64,000 nt of DNA from Vreelandella olivaria (GCF_023507745.1 NZ_JALPZO010000123.1:124001-188000), one strand, 5' to 3'; counted from the stretch's first letter, positions 1 to 9,213 are shown. Notes: generated by a model from the letters alone, not told the origin. Translations and numbers: made by a program.

Positions 1-130
1 GATCGAGGCTCTCAAGCACCACCTGCTGCCCAAACACCTTCCGCAACCCGATCAGCTCCAGAATCGGAAAAGGGTTGTGGGCATTCGCCCCAGCGACCAC
101 TGATGAACTGGGTGTTATGGTATCGTTCAT
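1..130 (-). CDS. ABC transporter ATP-binding protein, N-terminal 43 codons (runs off left edge)
   Basis: Reading leftward from an ATG at 130, an open frame runs to the window edge. It contains PILELIGLRKVFGQQVVLES, the usual first strand of an ABC ATPase ahead of the Walker A loop, which lies outside the window. The start overlaps the hydantoinase stop as ATGA, so the two are translationally coupled. This suggests that an ABC importer follows hydantoinase in the same operon. The first roughly 20 residues are a variable tail. The substrate cannot be told from this fragment. Confidence 0.7.
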   Translation of the reverse strand, partial: MNDTITPSSSVVAGANAHNPFPILELIGLRKVFGQQVVLESLD

Positions 131-1653
131 GCTCTGTTCTCACCCAGGCTGGTGGGTCCATCTGTTGACGGATTCACCAATTGGCGGATCAGCGCTTTCG
201 GATCGCGTAAGGCACGCACCTTGGCGACTGGCTCGGGAAGCCCACAGGCTAGGAACTCACCACTACCGCGGGCAACCTTGATCTCGCCATCTTCGATGAC
301 GACACGGCCGCGATTGATCACTACATCCGGCCAGCCGGTCACCTTCATGCCTTCGTAAGGGGTATAGTCAACATTGTCATGCAGTAGATCGTTAGTGATC
401 GTGACTTCGCGCTCTTCGTCCCATATCACGATGTCGGCATCCGAACCCACTGCGATAGTGCCCTTACGCGGATATAAGCCATAGGTACGAGCATGATTGG
501 TCGCGGTGAGTGCCACAAACTCATTGATCGTCAGACGTCCTTTCAAGTAGCCCTCGCTGAATAGCAAAGGCATGCGCACCTCCAGGCCGGGCAAACCGTT
601 GGCCATCTCTCGGAAACCCGTCTTTTCGCCTTTCGGCAGCTTGCCGGTTTCATCCCAGCAGTATGGCGCATGATCAGAGGAGTAAAGTGACAGACTCCCC
701 TCCATCAGTCCTTGCCACATGGCACGCTGACAGCGTTCGTCACGCGGTGGCGGACTGCAACAGAATTTGGCCCCTTCGACACCAGGCTTGTCGATGTCGG
801 CAGCGGTCAGGAACAGATACTGTGGGCAGGTTTCTGCATAAAGTGCGGCGCCCTTTTGCTGTGCCTGGCGGATACAGTCCAAGGTACCGACTTCCGAGAC
901 ATGCACGATTAGAATTGGTGTTTCCAGGATTCGAGATAGCGTCACCACCCGGTTGGTAGCTTCGGTCTCGGCGAGCCCACTGTGTGCCACCGCATGGTAT
1001 TTTGGTGCGTTCAATCCCCGTTCGACAAGGCGGTCGCCAAGCCAGCGAATCACATCATTGTTCTCGGCATGCACCATGACCAACGCACCCTCACGATCCG
1101 CCAGAGCTAGCACATCGAGAATCTGATAATCGTCCAACTTCATACGCTCATAGGTCATGAAGACCTTGATCGAGGTCACCCCTTGGCGAATAGCACGTGG
1201 CAAATCCGTCTTCAGAGCCAAGTCATCCAGGTTGGTGACGATGACATGAAAGCCATAATCGATCACCGCCTTCTCTTCGGCTCGCGCACTGTAATCCTCA
1301 AGCACCTCGCGCACACTATCATTGCGATGTTGGGCCGCAAACGGCATGATGGTAGTGTTACCACCAAACGCTGCGGAGACAGTAGCCGAATAGAAGTCAT
1401 CGGCACACATCAGCCCCATCCCCGATAACTGCTCAACATGGCAATGGCTGTCAATACCACCGGGTAACACCCATCGACCACACGCATCAATATCACGTTT
1501 ACCTGCTGGCAATCCTTCGGCAATTGCGGAGATTTTACCGTTGATGATGCCAATATCGGCTGCGAAGATATCGGTTGCCGTCGCCACCTGACCATTGCGA
1601 ACCACCATGTCGAAGGCTCTATTCAGATGAGTTTGAGTGGTGATTGTTGTCAT
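127..1653 (-). CDS. hydA: D-hydantoinase / dihydropyrimidinase
   Basis: Cytoplasmic zinc amidohydrolase that opens cyclic ureides (hydantoins, dihydropyrimidines) to N-carbamoyl amino acids. All family metal ligands are visible in 508 aa: HxH at 70 and 72 (IDSHCHVEQ), the lysine to be carboxylated at K163 (TSIKVFMTYE), H195 (MVHAEN), H251 (IVHVSE) and D327 (YSSDHAPY). Length matches the family. The ATG follows AGGAG by five bases. It shares its strand with aspC and pxpA, but about 640 bases separate it from aspC, so it probably has its own promoter. It is coupled downstream to an ABC ATPase gene. Together with the M20 hydrolase and hydantoin racemase nearby it completes a hydantoin-hydrolysing set. 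Phenylhydantoinase or allantoinase-like specificity cannot be excluded. Confidence 0.88.
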   Translation of the reverse strand: MTTITTQTHLNRAFDMVVRNGQVATATDIFAADIGIINGKISAIAEGLPAGKRDIDACGRWVLPGGIDSHCHVEQLSGMGLMCADDFYSATVSAAFGGNTTIMPFAAQHRNDSVREVLEDYSARAEEKAVIDYGFHVIVTNLDDLALKTDLPRAIRQGVTSIKVFMTYERMKLDDYQILDVLALADREGALVMVHAENNDVIRWLGDRLVERGLNAPKYHAVAHSGLAETEATNRVVTLSRILETPILIVHVSEVGTLDCIRQAQQKGAALYAETCPQYLFLTAADIDKPGVEGAKFCCSPPPRDERCQRAMWQGLMEGSLSLYSSDHAPYCWDETGKLPKGEKTGFREMANGLPGLEVRMPLLFSEGYLKGRLTINEFVALTATNHARTYGLYPRKGTIAVGSDADIVIWDEEREVTITNDLLHDNVDYTPYEGMKVTGWPDVVINRGRVVIEDGEIKVARGSGEFLACGLPEPVAKVRALRDPKALIRQLVNPSTDGPTSLGENRA

Positions 1654-2296
1654 ACTAGCTCCTGAGAGAGAAATACTGCCTCAATGCCCAAACGGTCTAA
1701 TCCCATCTCTGAGTTGCATGCTGCCCGGCACGCCATTCCAGTCAAAAATACCCACTTCCAGCGGATCTGGTTTTCGATACGTACGGCTTTTCGATTCAGG
1801 CCTCGATTCGAATGTCTCAGGATTTCCAGGCTTGCCGTCATGGTCAGTAACACGACACATCACCCGGGTCTGAAACCCTGTAAAAATCATTCTGCGAGCC
1901 GAATGTGTTGATGTCGCATACCTTTTTGTCTCCACCCCTTAACATAAGGTCAAGACCGTTACGGCTGCATATATGCCTGACATACTCTAAGCATCTTACG
2001 AGACATGAAAAAAAGGCAGGATAAGCATTACTATTCAAAAGATTAGAAAAATTAACCGCGGGAGCCTCATACCGAAGTACATCATGTCGATCATCTCCTT
2101 TCCACGCGGCATACGTCATCGGTGAACCGGCGTATTCCAGTGCACATCTCGCTGGAAGATAGATTTTGAACACCAGGACTGTGGAAAATTGCCCGCCGGG
2201 AGGAAAACCGTTCTGCAAGTGAGGAAGAGTTGATCAGCATTTGATGAAGGAGCGGGCAGATGTAGCCTACCCACCCTTCCAACCGTAGGTCATTAC
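1654..2296. other. 643-base intergenic region upstream of hydantoinase
   Basis: No convincing gene. The open frames here lack a ribosome-binding site and family resemblance. Small self-complementary stretches (for example GCATATATGC near 1963-1972 and a CGTACG core near 1779) and AT-rich tracts are consistent with a promoter region for hydA on the minus strand, but none is decisive. No tRNA or clear terminator was seen. Confidence 0.5.
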
Positions 2297-3499
2297 CTAT
2301 CTCAGAGCCTCGCATGCTTCACGAACACGTCGGCACGCTTCCAGTAGCCGTTCGGTATCCGAGGCGAACGACATTCGGAAATGACCCGGTAAGCCGAAGG
2401 CACTGCCAGGAACCACCGCTACCCGAGCTGATTCAAGCAGATAACGAGCCAACGCCTGATCGTCCTCGACTCTCATACTTTCCGGCGTCTCGCGTCCCAG
2501 TAGCGCTTCGCAATTCGGAAACAGGTAGAACGCCCCCTCCGGCAGTCGACAGACCAGACCGTCAATCGCACTGATTGCCTCGGCACAGAGTATGCGGCGT
2601 TCAGCGAAGACTGCATTGCGTGCCTGAATAACATCAAGGGGTTGGGTCAATGCCGCGACCGCTGCTGCCTGGGAAACCGAGGCGGGATTGGAGGTCGTTT
2701 GCGACTGTATTACCGCCATGGCCTGGATCAATTCCGCCGGCCCACCACCGAAGCCGATCCGCCAACCAGTCATGGCATGCCCCTTGGAAACACCATTGAT
2801 AGTCAGCGTGCGTAGTTTCATCTTCGGTTCGACCTGAGCCAATGTGCAGAACTCGAAGTCGTCGTAGACGAGATATTCATAGATATCGTCGGTCAGCACG
2901 AAGATATCGGGATGCCTGGACAGCACCGCCGCCAGCGCTTCCAGCTCGTCGCGGGTATAGCCGGCTCCGGACGGATTTCCCGGTGAATTGAGAATCAGCA
3001 CGCGTGTGCGCGACGTGATCGCGCCCATGAGTCGCTCAGGGGTCAGCTTGAAGCCGCTCTCGGCCGGGCATGCCACCGCCACCGGTATACCGCCAGTAAG
3101 GCGCACCATGTCAGGGTAGGAAACCCAGTACGGCGCAGCGAAGATGACTTCGTCGCCCGGATCGACCAGTGCCATCAGCGCATTGAAGATGACCTGCTTG
3201 CCTCCGGCCCCGACACTGATCTCATCGACCCGGTACTTGAGACCATTGTCGCGACGGAATTTCTCGATGACCGCTTGCTTGAGCGCTAGCGTGCCGTCGA
3301 CATGAGTGTAGCGGGTCTCACCGGCATCCAGCGCCGCCTTGGCAGCCTTGCGGATGACGGCCGGAGTATCGAAATCAGGCTCGCCCTGGGAAAGAGAGAT
3401 CACATCAACCCCTTCGGCACGCATTTTGGCGGCGCGACCACTGATTTCGATGGAAGCAGAGGGATGAACAATCGACAAACGCTTGGCCAATCGGGTCAT
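2297..3499 (-). CDS. PLP-dependent class I aminotransferase (aspartate aminotransferase-like)
   Basis: Fold-type I aminotransferase of 400 aa, the usual length. Visible features are the PLP-ring DDIYEYL segment (D204, Y207), the NSPGNPSG loop near 171-178, the Schiff-base lysine K239 in GVSKGHAMTGW, and a C-terminal FRMSFA carrying the carboxylate-binding arginine. It should transfer an amino group between an amino acid and 2-oxoglutarate or oxaloacetate. Its start overlaps the pxpA stop (ATGA), so it is in the pxpA operon. In this island it plausibly processes the amino acid released from hydantoin or oxoproline-type amides. The exact amino acid is unknown, so no symbol is given. Confidence 0.85.
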   Translation of the reverse strand: MTRLAKRLSIVHPSASIEISGRAAKMRAEGVDVISLSQGEPDFDTPAVIRKAAKAALDAGETRYTHVDGTLALKQAVIEKFRRDNGLKYRVDEISVGAGGKQVIFNALMALVDPGDEVIFAAPYWVSYPDMVRLTGGIPVAVACPAESGFKLTPERLMGAITSRTRVLILNSPGNPSGAGYTRDELEALAAVLSRHPDIFVLTDDIYEYLVYDDFEFCTLAQVEPKMKLRTLTINGVSKGHAMTGWRIGFGGGPAELIQAMAVIQSQTTSNPASVSQAAAVAALTQPLDVIQARNAVFAERRILCAEAISAIDGLVCRLPEGAFYLFPNCEALLGRETPESMRVEDDQALARYLLESARVAVVPGSAFGLPGHFRMSFASDTERLLEACRRVREACEALR

Positions 3500-4302
3500 T
3501 GCTGAGGACTTCCTGACGGTTGGCGGGCGGCGACGATATCGGCCATCGGCCGGATCGCGACACCGTTATTCTCGAGCCGACGGCGCAAGGTGGCAGCCAT
3601 CTCGACGGCTCCGGGAGTGTCCCCATGGACACAGATACTGTCGATATCGAGGGCAATACGCTTGCCGGAGATCGTTGTGACGGCCTGCTCTTCGAGCATG
3701 CGCAGGACACGATCAGCCGCGGCCTTAGGGTCATGAATCACCGCACCGGGTAACTTGCGCGACAGCAGATTGCCGTTATCGGCATAGGCCCGATCAGCGA
3801 AGACTTCATTGCCGACCCTTAGTCCCAGCTCTTGCGCAGTCAGTGACGTCTGCATGCCCGGCATGGCTAGTTGGATCAGTTCAGGATCAATGGCAGCGAT
3901 CGCCCGCGAGACAGCCAGTGCCAGCTCCCGATCCTCGGCCGCCATGTTGCCCAGTGCACCATGTGTCTTGACGTGGCGAATGGGGTGCCCCACTACTTCG
4001 GCCATGGTGCGAATAGCACCAATCTGATAGATCAGCTGTTTTTCCAGGTCGGACGGCGATTCACCCTCAATGCGGCGACGCCCGAAACCCACCAGATCCA
4101 TAAAACTCGGATGCGCCCCTACCTGCACGCCTCGGTCACGCGCCTGCACCAGCGTCTCGTGCATCACCACTGGATCCCCGGCGTGAAAACCGCAGGCGAT
4201 ATTGGCCGTCGTGACAATGTCGAGCATGGCACGGTCATCGCCCATGCTCCAAGCGGCGAAGCTCTCCCCCATATCGCAGTTTAAGTCCACATGGACACTC
4301 AT
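3496..4302 (-). CDS. pxpA: 5-oxoprolinase subunit A (LamB/YcsF family)
   Basis: PxpA works with PxpB and PxpC in ATP-dependent opening of 5-oxoproline to glutamate. The N-terminus VDLNCDMGESF and the later ANIACGFHAGDP and GAHPSF blocks are diagnostic of LamB/YcsF proteins. The start is the second of two adjacent ATGs, six bases after GGGGAG; an upstream in-frame extension of 40 codons lacks a ribosome-binding site and family similarity. The result is 268 aa, close to the usual 245-255. The gene is coupled to the aminotransferase by an ATGA overlap and is divergent from the D-2-hydroxyacid dehydrogenase gene across an operator-like region. pxpB and pxpC lie 3-5 kb away, so the subunit genes are split. 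Confidence 0.88.
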   Translation of the reverse strand: MSVHVDLNCDMGESFAAWSMGDDRAMLDIVTTANIACGFHAGDPVVMHETLVQARDRGVQVGAHPSFMDLVGFGRRRIEGESPSDLEKQLIYQIGAIRTMAEVVGHPIRHVKTHGALGNMAAEDRELALAVSRAIAAIDPELIQLAMPGMQTSLTAQELGLRVGNEVFADRAYADNGNLLSRKLPGAVIHDPKAAADRVLRMLEEQAVTTISGKRIALDIDSICVHGDTPGAVEMAATLRRRLENNGVAIRPMADIVAARQPSGSPQQ

Positions 4303-4376
4303 CATACTCTCCCCTGACAGGGTTGTTGAAAAGGCACCACGCAATCCGTACTCACGGTATCGAATGGCACCAGCCA

Positions 4377-4396
4377 TGGTATACCAATAGTATACA
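4377..4396. promoter_or_regulatory. Putative GntR/FCD operator pair in the pxpA / dehydrogenase divergent region
   Basis: A perfect 10-base palindrome TGGTATACCA at 4377-4386 is followed at once by TAGTATACA at 4388-4396, giving two GTATAC cores 10 bases apart. FCD-type GntR regulators commonly bind TGGTnnnnCCA-like palindromes. The one-mismatch match TGGCATACCA upstream of the TRAP operon and the GTATAC core upstream of the local gntR gene support a shared regulator. Binding is inferred. Confidence 0.5.
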
Positions 4397-4482
4397 CAAA
4401 GCTCAGCTTCAGATAACGTCACTATAAGACCGGGGCGGAACGGTTGTTTTCAATTCGACTAACACAACTCAAGGAGTTCTAT

Positions 4483-5466
4483 GTGACCGACTTCACCTGC
4501 GTAATCGCCCAGCCAATCCACCAAGATGGCATCGAGCTACTGCATGAAGCAGGCATTCGAGTGGTTCATACACCAGCGCCTGATCCAGTGTCGCTGGGTT
4601 CCGTTCTAGGCAATGCCGATGCGCTGATCGTGCGTAGCGCCGAAGTTAATCGCACCATGTTGGATCGGGCTCGGCGGCTCAAGTTGATTGGCGTCCACGG
4701 TGTCGGTGTCAACGCCATCGATATCGCCGCCGCCACCGAGCATGGAGTGATCGTCGCCAATACACCCGGCAGCAATGCCCAGGCGGTAGCGGAGCAGGCG
4801 ATCGCACTGATGTTCGCGGCAGCCAGACGGGTGCCGCTGGCCGATCGCACCGTGCGTGAGGGTGATTTCTTCGCCTTCAAGTACAGCGTGCCGATGATCG
4901 AACTGGAGGGGAGTACCTTCGGTGTGGTCGGCTTTGGCAATATTGGCCAGCGCACGGCACGAATGGCGAAGGGGTTGGGCATGCGTGTCATCACCTATTC
5001 TCCCAATGCACCGGATAGCGCGCTGGCTGAGGTAGGGGTCAAACGCGCTCAGTCACTCGAAGTATTGCTTGGTGACGCCGATATCGTCTCAATACACGTC
5101 GCTCTCAACGAGCAGACACACAACCTCATCGGACGCCAGGAACTGGCGCGAATGAAACCCACAGCGTTATTGATCAATACCGGACGCGGAGGCACGGTGG
5201 ACGAGATCGCGCTGGCCGAGATGCTGGCAGAGGAGCGTCTTGCTGGCGCCGGGCTGGATGTGTTCGCCGTCGAGCCGATACCGTACGATCATCCTTTGCT
5301 GGCGCTCGACAATGTCGTGCTCTCACCGCACAACGGCGGCTCCACCGCCACCAGCATGTCACGCACGGCACGTGCGGTCGCTCAACACGTCGTCGACATG
5401 AGTCGCGGCCAGCTCCCAACCCAGGTGCTCAACCCCTTGGTCATAACCAATCAGGAGGCCCCATGA
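4483..5466 (+). CDS. D-2-hydroxyacid dehydrogenase (phosphoglycerate dehydrogenase-like)
   Basis: NAD-dependent dehydrogenase of 327 aa that interconverts a 2-oxo acid and a D-2-hydroxy acid. Seen: the Rossmann glycine motif VVGFGNIGQRTARMAKGLGM, the catalytic arginine region LINTGRGGTVDE, a glutamate in DVFAVEPIP, and the catalytic histidine in LSPHNGGST. The start is a GTG six bases after AAGGAG; the ATG two bases earlier reads straight into a stop codon. The stop overlaps the next start (ATGA), so it is co-translated with the M20 hydrolase. With an aminotransferase nearby, it may reduce the keto acid formed from the released amino acid. That coupling is inference. Confidence 0.85.
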   Translation: MTDFTCVIAQPIHQDGIELLHEAGIRVVHTPAPDPVSLGSVLGNADALIVRSAEVNRTMLDRARRLKLIGVHGVGVNAIDIAAATEHGVIVANTPGSNAQAVAEQAIALMFAAARRVPLADRTVREGDFFAFKYSVPMIELEGSTFGVVGFGNIGQRTARMAKGLGMRVITYSPNAPDSALAEVGVKRAQSLEVLLGDADIVSIHVALNEQTHNLIGRQELARMKPTALLINTGRGGTVDEIALAEMLAEERLAGAGLDVFAVEPIPYDHPLLALDNVVLSPHNGGSTATSMSRTARAVAQHVVDMSRGQLPTQVLNPLVITNQEAP

Positions 5467-6716
5467 ATAGCATCGTGCCTGACATGCAACTGTCCAAGCG
5501 ACTCTTTACCGAGCTGGCCGCCCCCTACGAGCATCAAACCGGTATCACCCGAGATGCCTATGGCCCTGGTGAACAACGGGCCCATGAACTGTTCGTGGCC
5601 TCCGCTAAAGCTCTTGGCCTGGAGATCCATCAGGACGCCGCCAGCAACCATTTCGCCCTTTGTCGTGGGCTCGACGACACCCTGCCCGCCTGGCTGGTCG
5701 GCTCACATCTCGATTCCGTTCCCCAGGGCGGCAACTATGACGGAGCTGCCGGTGTCGTTGCTGGCCTCGCGGCGATCGCCGGGCTGCTGGCCGCAGGTAT
5801 TACGCCCCAACGCGATATCATCGTGGCAGCCTTCCGCGCCGAGGAGAGCACTTGGTTTCCCACCTCCTACCTCGGCAGCCGCTCAGCGTTGGGCCAGTTA
5901 CAAGCCGAGGAGTTGACCGTGCCGAGAGCGGATAGCGGACGCCCGCTTTCCGATCATATGCGCGACTGTGGCGGTGACCCTGATGCGGTGGCGGCAGGCC
6001 ACAGCTGGCTGGGACAACGCGCCCTGTGTGGCATGCTGGAACTCCATATCGAGCAGGGTTCTACACTTGAGATAGAGAACCTACCGATCGCAATCGTCAC
6101 AAGTATCGCGGGCAGCTTTCGCTACCGACAAGCACGCTGTTTCGGCGAATGGGGGCATTCCGGTGCCGTAGCCAAGGAGCACCGCCACGATGCACTGATG
6201 GCCTTCTGCGAACTGACACTAGCATTGGAGCGGGAATGGTCCACACTTGAGACTGAAGGCCAGAGAGCCACCGTGACCATAGGTCAGATTGCGACCCCGC
6301 CGGCGCAACACGCATTCAGCAAGATTCCCGGAGAAGTCGGTTTCTGTCTCGACGTGCGTAGCGAAAGCCCCGAGATATTGACGTACCTGGAACAGTTTCT
6401 GTTCGGTAACGCTGAGCGGATCGAGCGCGAGCGTGGTGTACGCTTTGACCTGGGACCGCGCACCGCCAGCACGCCGGCACCGATGAGCACCGTTCTAACT
6501 GACCGTTGCCAGATGCTAGCATCAGGGCTTGATATCCCCCATCGCCTACTGCCGAGCGGGGCAGGGCACGACGCAGCAACATTCTCCAAGGCGGGAATAC
6601 CGACGCAGTTGCTGTTCGTGCGCAATCAGAACGGTAGCCACAACCCAAACGAGGCAATGCAGCTGAAGGACTTTGCCGAGGGTGTTCGGCTGCTTGCGGC
6701 GTTGATTCAGGAATGA
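5463..6716 (+). CDS. M20-family Zn-dependent hydrolase (N-carbamoyl-amino-acid amidohydrolase type)
   Basis: Member of the amidase, hydantoinase/carbamoylase branch of M20 metallopeptidases, 417 aa. The first metal block GSHLDSVPQGGNYDG and the LELHIEQG block are intact, as are the dimerisation-domain GEWGHSG and late SGAGHDAATF motifs. The usual NEEGSRF is replaced by RAEESTWF, which keeps the paired glutamates. It would hydrolyse the N-carbamoyl (or formamidino) group of the product opened by hydantoinase, releasing amino acid, CO2 and ammonia. It overlaps the dehydrogenase stop and has GGAGG upstream. It is one of three M20 paralogues in the window, so the substrate is not fixed by sequence. 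Confidence 0.83.
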   Translation: MNSIVPDMQLSKRLFTELAAPYEHQTGITRDAYGPGEQRAHELFVASAKALGLEIHQDAASNHFALCRGLDDTLPAWLVGSHLDSVPQGGNYDGAAGVVAGLAAIAGLLAAGITPQRDIIVAAFRAEESTWFPTSYLGSRSALGQLQAEELTVPRADSGRPLSDHMRDCGGDPDAVAAGHSWLGQRALCGMLELHIEQGSTLEIENLPIAIVTSIAGSFRYRQARCFGEWGHSGAVAKEHRHDALMAFCELTLALEREWSTLETEGQRATVTIGQIATPPAQHAFSKIPGEVGFCLDVRSESPEILTYLEQFLFGNAERIERERGVRFDLGPRTASTPAPMSTVLTDRCQMLASGLDIPHRLLPSGAGHDAATFSKAGIPTQLLFVRNQNGSHNPNEAMQLKDFAEGVRLLAALIQE

Positions 6717-6743
6717 GCGAGCATCATTGCGTCGGGGTTCGTT

Positions 6744-7421
6744 TCAGATATGCGCCAGACGATTGATGATGCTCTGGCGCACGTTGTCGATGTGCGCCTC
6801 CATCGCCTTCCTCGCGCCTTGGCTGTCCCGCTCACGCAGCCGCTCCAGAATAGCCAGATGTTCGTGACAGCCGGGCTCGAAGCGTTCGGGCACCTGCGCC
6901 AGATCAAATACTCGCGTCTTTAGGCGCAGGTCGGCGACCATCCGAGCCAACAGCTTATTGTTACTGGCCAGCGCGATGCCGTTGTGCAGCGCATCATCGA
7001 CTCGGTGCAGCTGTTCCGAGGTACGGGCGTCCTCGGGCATCTTGAGCAGGGTGATTACCTGCTGCGTGAGCACGTCGATTGCCTCAATAGCGAGACGTTG
7101 TGCAGCATGCCCCGCCGATTCGCTCTCCAGTAGGGCTCGCACCCGAAGAATTTCCATGTATTCATGCACCGAGGGCGCCTTGACCGCCAACTGGCCACGA
7201 GCCACGCGAATCGCGAACCCCTCGTGTTCCAGCCGACTAAGCGCTTCTCGAACGGGCGTGCGAGAAATGTTCAGCGCCTCAGCCAAATTACGCTCCTGCA
7301 ACAGCGTGCCTGCCGGTAGACGGCCCAACTGGATCATCTCAAACAGTTGCTGATATGCCTGCCCCGCCAGACTCTGGATGCGCGTTCCCTGAAGTATGCG
7401 GTCGATATCCAGCGTTTGCAT
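6744..7421 (-). CDS. GntR-family transcriptional regulator, FCD type
   Basis: About 225 aa. The N-terminal winged helix includes AYQQLFEMIQLGRLPAGT and NISRTPVREALSRLEHEG. It is followed by an all-helical FCD ligand domain with the metal/ligand histidines in DALHNGI and HLAILERL. The start chosen is the ATG preceded by AGGGAG; a longer frame upstream has no ribosome-binding site and crosses a palindrome. It follows pxpC on the same strand with a 62-base gap that contains operator-like repeats. It is probably the local regulator of the oxoproline/hydantoin genes, responding to an organic or amino acid. Confidence 0.85.
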   Translation of the reverse strand: MQTLDIDRILQGTRIQSLAGQAYQQLFEMIQLGRLPAGTLLQERNLAEALNISRTPVREALSRLEHEGFAIRVARGQLAVKAPSVHEYMEILRVRALLESESAGHAAQRLAIEAIDVLTQQVITLLKMPEDARTSEQLHRVDDALHNGIALASNNKLLARMVADLRLKTRVFDLAQVPERFEPGCHEHLAILERLRERDSQGARKAMEAHIDNVRQSIINRLAHI

Positions 7422-7446
7422 TGCCGCGGCTCCCTGCCAGTGAATA

Positions 7447-7480
7447 ATTAACGTCGTTAATGTAGTGTTCGAGTATACGA
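7447..7480. promoter_or_regulatory. Perfect palindrome and GTATAC core upstream of gntR
   Basis: ATTAACGTCGTTAAT at 7447-7461 has two perfect 7-base arms around one base. TCGAGTATACGA at 7469-7480 carries the same GTATAC core as the operator pair near 4.38 kb. Both lie 26-60 bases before the gntR start and between pxpC and gntR, which fits autoregulation. No T-tract follows the palindrome, so it is not a typical terminator. Confidence 0.45.
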
Positions 7481-7483
7481 CAC

Positions 7484-8482
7484 TCACATCGCAAGTCGCG
7501 CCAAATAGGCTCGAAAAGCCCGCTGACGCTCACGCCACAAAGTCTCGGCATGAGCGGGATCAATCACTTCGAAACACAGTCGATCTCCCGGTTTCATCTG
7601 CCCGAGCCGAGCCAGATCCGCCCGAATCACCGTGGCGATCTTGGGATAGCCACCCGTTGTACCACGATCGTTCATGGCGATGATCGGCCGGCCGTCGCCG
7701 GGAATCTGCACACTACCGGTCATCAATGCATCGGAGACGATGTTGTGTCCTACGGTACTGGTCAGCTCAGGGCCGGCAAGACGATAGCCCATGCGATCAG
7801 CGAGCGTCAATATCTCCCATTCAGCCGACAGGAAACGGGCAATCTTGGCGCGTGTAAAAAAAAACGACTGAGGGCCCAACACGACGCGGATGGGCCGTTT
7901 CTCACGCTGCGGCAGATGCTGCTCGCCTACTTGTCCGGCGTGGCTGGCACCAATGGTGGGATCGCTCAAGGCCAACCGGTCACCGACCGCCAAAGCACGC
8001 CCACTGAAGCCCCCAATACCGGCGCGCACCAGCGTCGACACGCTACCAAGAAACGGTGTCGCGGCGAAACCACCACCCACAGCCAAATAAGCTCTGGCAC
8101 CGGAAAGCACTCGTCGAATGTGCAGTTCGTCACCGTCGCGCAGCGCCAGTGCACGAAACGCTTCAGCACGCCGACCATTGACCAGAACCTCTGCATCCCC
8201 CGTGATCGCGACCACGCAATCGCCACCTACGAGTCGCAGCCGCGGCCCCATCAGCGTCACCTCCAGCACGCCGCACTCCTGGAGATGGCCCGTCTGTGAT
8301 TCGTTCGTTTGCGCGTTCCCGACCAAGGCGTTGGCCAATCCCAGACTCATGGAGTCAAGTGCCCCCGATGGCGGCAACCCTAGATGACCTTGTCCGATGC
8401 GCCCAGAATCCTGCAGCGTGGTCATCATGCCCGGCGAGGCGACCACGAACGCGACATCAAGATTATCTCGACTGGTGCTCAT
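7484..8482 (-). CDS. pxpC: 5-oxoprolinase subunit C (biotin-dependent carboxyltransferase-like, KipA family)
   Basis: 332 aa with the KipA/urea-carboxylase-like beta fold: TLQDSGRIGQGHLGLPPSGA at the N-terminus, AYLAVGGGF in the middle, DRMGYRLAG and the late MNDRGTTGGYPKIATV. PxpC with PxpB performs the hydrolysis and ATP steps of bacterial 5-oxoprolinase together with PxpA. Its start overlaps the pxpB stop (ATGA), giving a fixed 1:1 gene pair. It ends just before the regulator gene. A urea-amidolyase role is less likely because no biotin carboxylase domain is present. Confidence 0.87.
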   Translation of the reverse strand: MSTSRDNLDVAFVVASPGMMTTLQDSGRIGQGHLGLPPSGALDSMSLGLANALVGNAQTNESQTGHLQECGVLEVTLMGPRLRLVGGDCVVAITGDAEVLVNGRRAEAFRALALRDGDELHIRRVLSGARAYLAVGGGFAATPFLGSVSTLVRAGIGGFSGRALAVGDRLALSDPTIGASHAGQVGEQHLPQREKRPIRVVLGPQSFFFTRAKIARFLSAEWEILTLADRMGYRLAGPELTSTVGHNIVSDALMTGSVQIPGDGRPIIAMNDRGTTGGYPKIATVIRADLARLGQMKPGDRLCFEVIDPAHAETLWRERQRAFRAYLARLAM

Positions 8483-9213
8483 CTACTCGGCCCAGCGTTA
8501 TCAATCCACTCCCACTCGGGGCGCCAATCTGGCTTCTGCTGAAGTGCTTTGAATTGTTCGGTATTGATCGCCTCGAAACGCACGCTGTCGCCCGCTTCGA
8601 TCAGTATCGGAGGGGTTCGCTCAGCGGTGAAGTTATGCACCGGAGTACATCCGAGCAGGTGCCAACCGCTGGGCGCTTCCACAGATGAAATGGCGGTCTG
8701 TTGACCGCCGATACTTATGCTACCCGCTGGCGTTCGCGTTCGCGGTGAAAGGCGACGCGGCGCATGCAATCTGGCATCAAGCCCCCCAAGATAGACGAAG
8801 CCGGGCATGAAACCGATCATGAAAACGCGATAATCTGGCGCAGTATGGCGCATGATAAACTCGTCACGATCCAGGCCAAGGTGGCCACAAACATCGTCGA
8901 AGTCTATGCCGAATTCGCCCCCATAGACCACGGGAATTCGCCAGCGTCGGCTCGGTTTCGAGCTCACGCTCAGCATGCTCAGCAGGCGTTCGAGCCGTGC
9001 GATCAGCTCGCGCTGGGTAATCGCCACGCTATCGTATTCCACCGACAGCGAGCGATAGGTTGGCACTATGCCAATCACTCCAGCGATCTGCGCAGCCCGC
9101 ACCGCCTGCGCAGCCGCCTCTATCCAGCGGTTGACCTCAATATCTATCATCTCCCCGCAGTCGATTAGCACACCCTGATCCGCCAGCGGCGCGATTTGGT
9201 AATATGGTGTCAT
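8479..9213 (-). CDS. pxpB: 5-oxoprolinase subunit B (KipI family)
   Basis: Subunit B of about 244 aa. It shows the KipI N-terminus (QIAPLADQGVLIDCGEMI), a central VVYGGEFGIDFDDV, and GFMPGFVYLGGLD followed by RTRTPAGSISIGGQQTAI. The ATG chosen begins the conserved domain; 33 in-frame codons upstream overlap the TRAP permease gene and are not family-like. The ribosome-binding site is weak. It is placed 22 bases after the TRAP large permease stop and coupled to pxpC. This links uptake by the TRAP system to 5-oxoproline or a similar cyclic amide. Confidence 0.86.
   Translation of the reverse strand: MTPYYQIAPLADQGVLIDCGEMIDIEVNRWIEAAAQAVRAAQIAGVIGIVPTYRSLSVEYDSVAITQRELIARLERLLSMLSVSSKPSRRWRIPVVYGGEFGIDFDDVCGHLGLDRDEFIMRHTAPDYRVFMIGFMPGFVYLGGLDARLHAPRRLSPRTRTPAGSISIGGQQTAISSVEAPSGWHLLGCTPVHNFTAERTPPILIEAGDSVRFEAINTEQFKALQQKPDWRPEWEWIDNAGPSR

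Noticed and set aside
1844-2218. 124-codon minus-strand open frame between hydA and the aminotransferase gene
   Set aside because: No ribosome-binding site, no family pattern, composition unlike neighbouring proteins; treated as intergenic.
7550-8299. Long plus-strand open frame of about 249 codons
   Set aside because: Lies antisense to pxpC, which has clear family motifs and coupling to pxpB; a shadow frame of GC-rich coding DNA.
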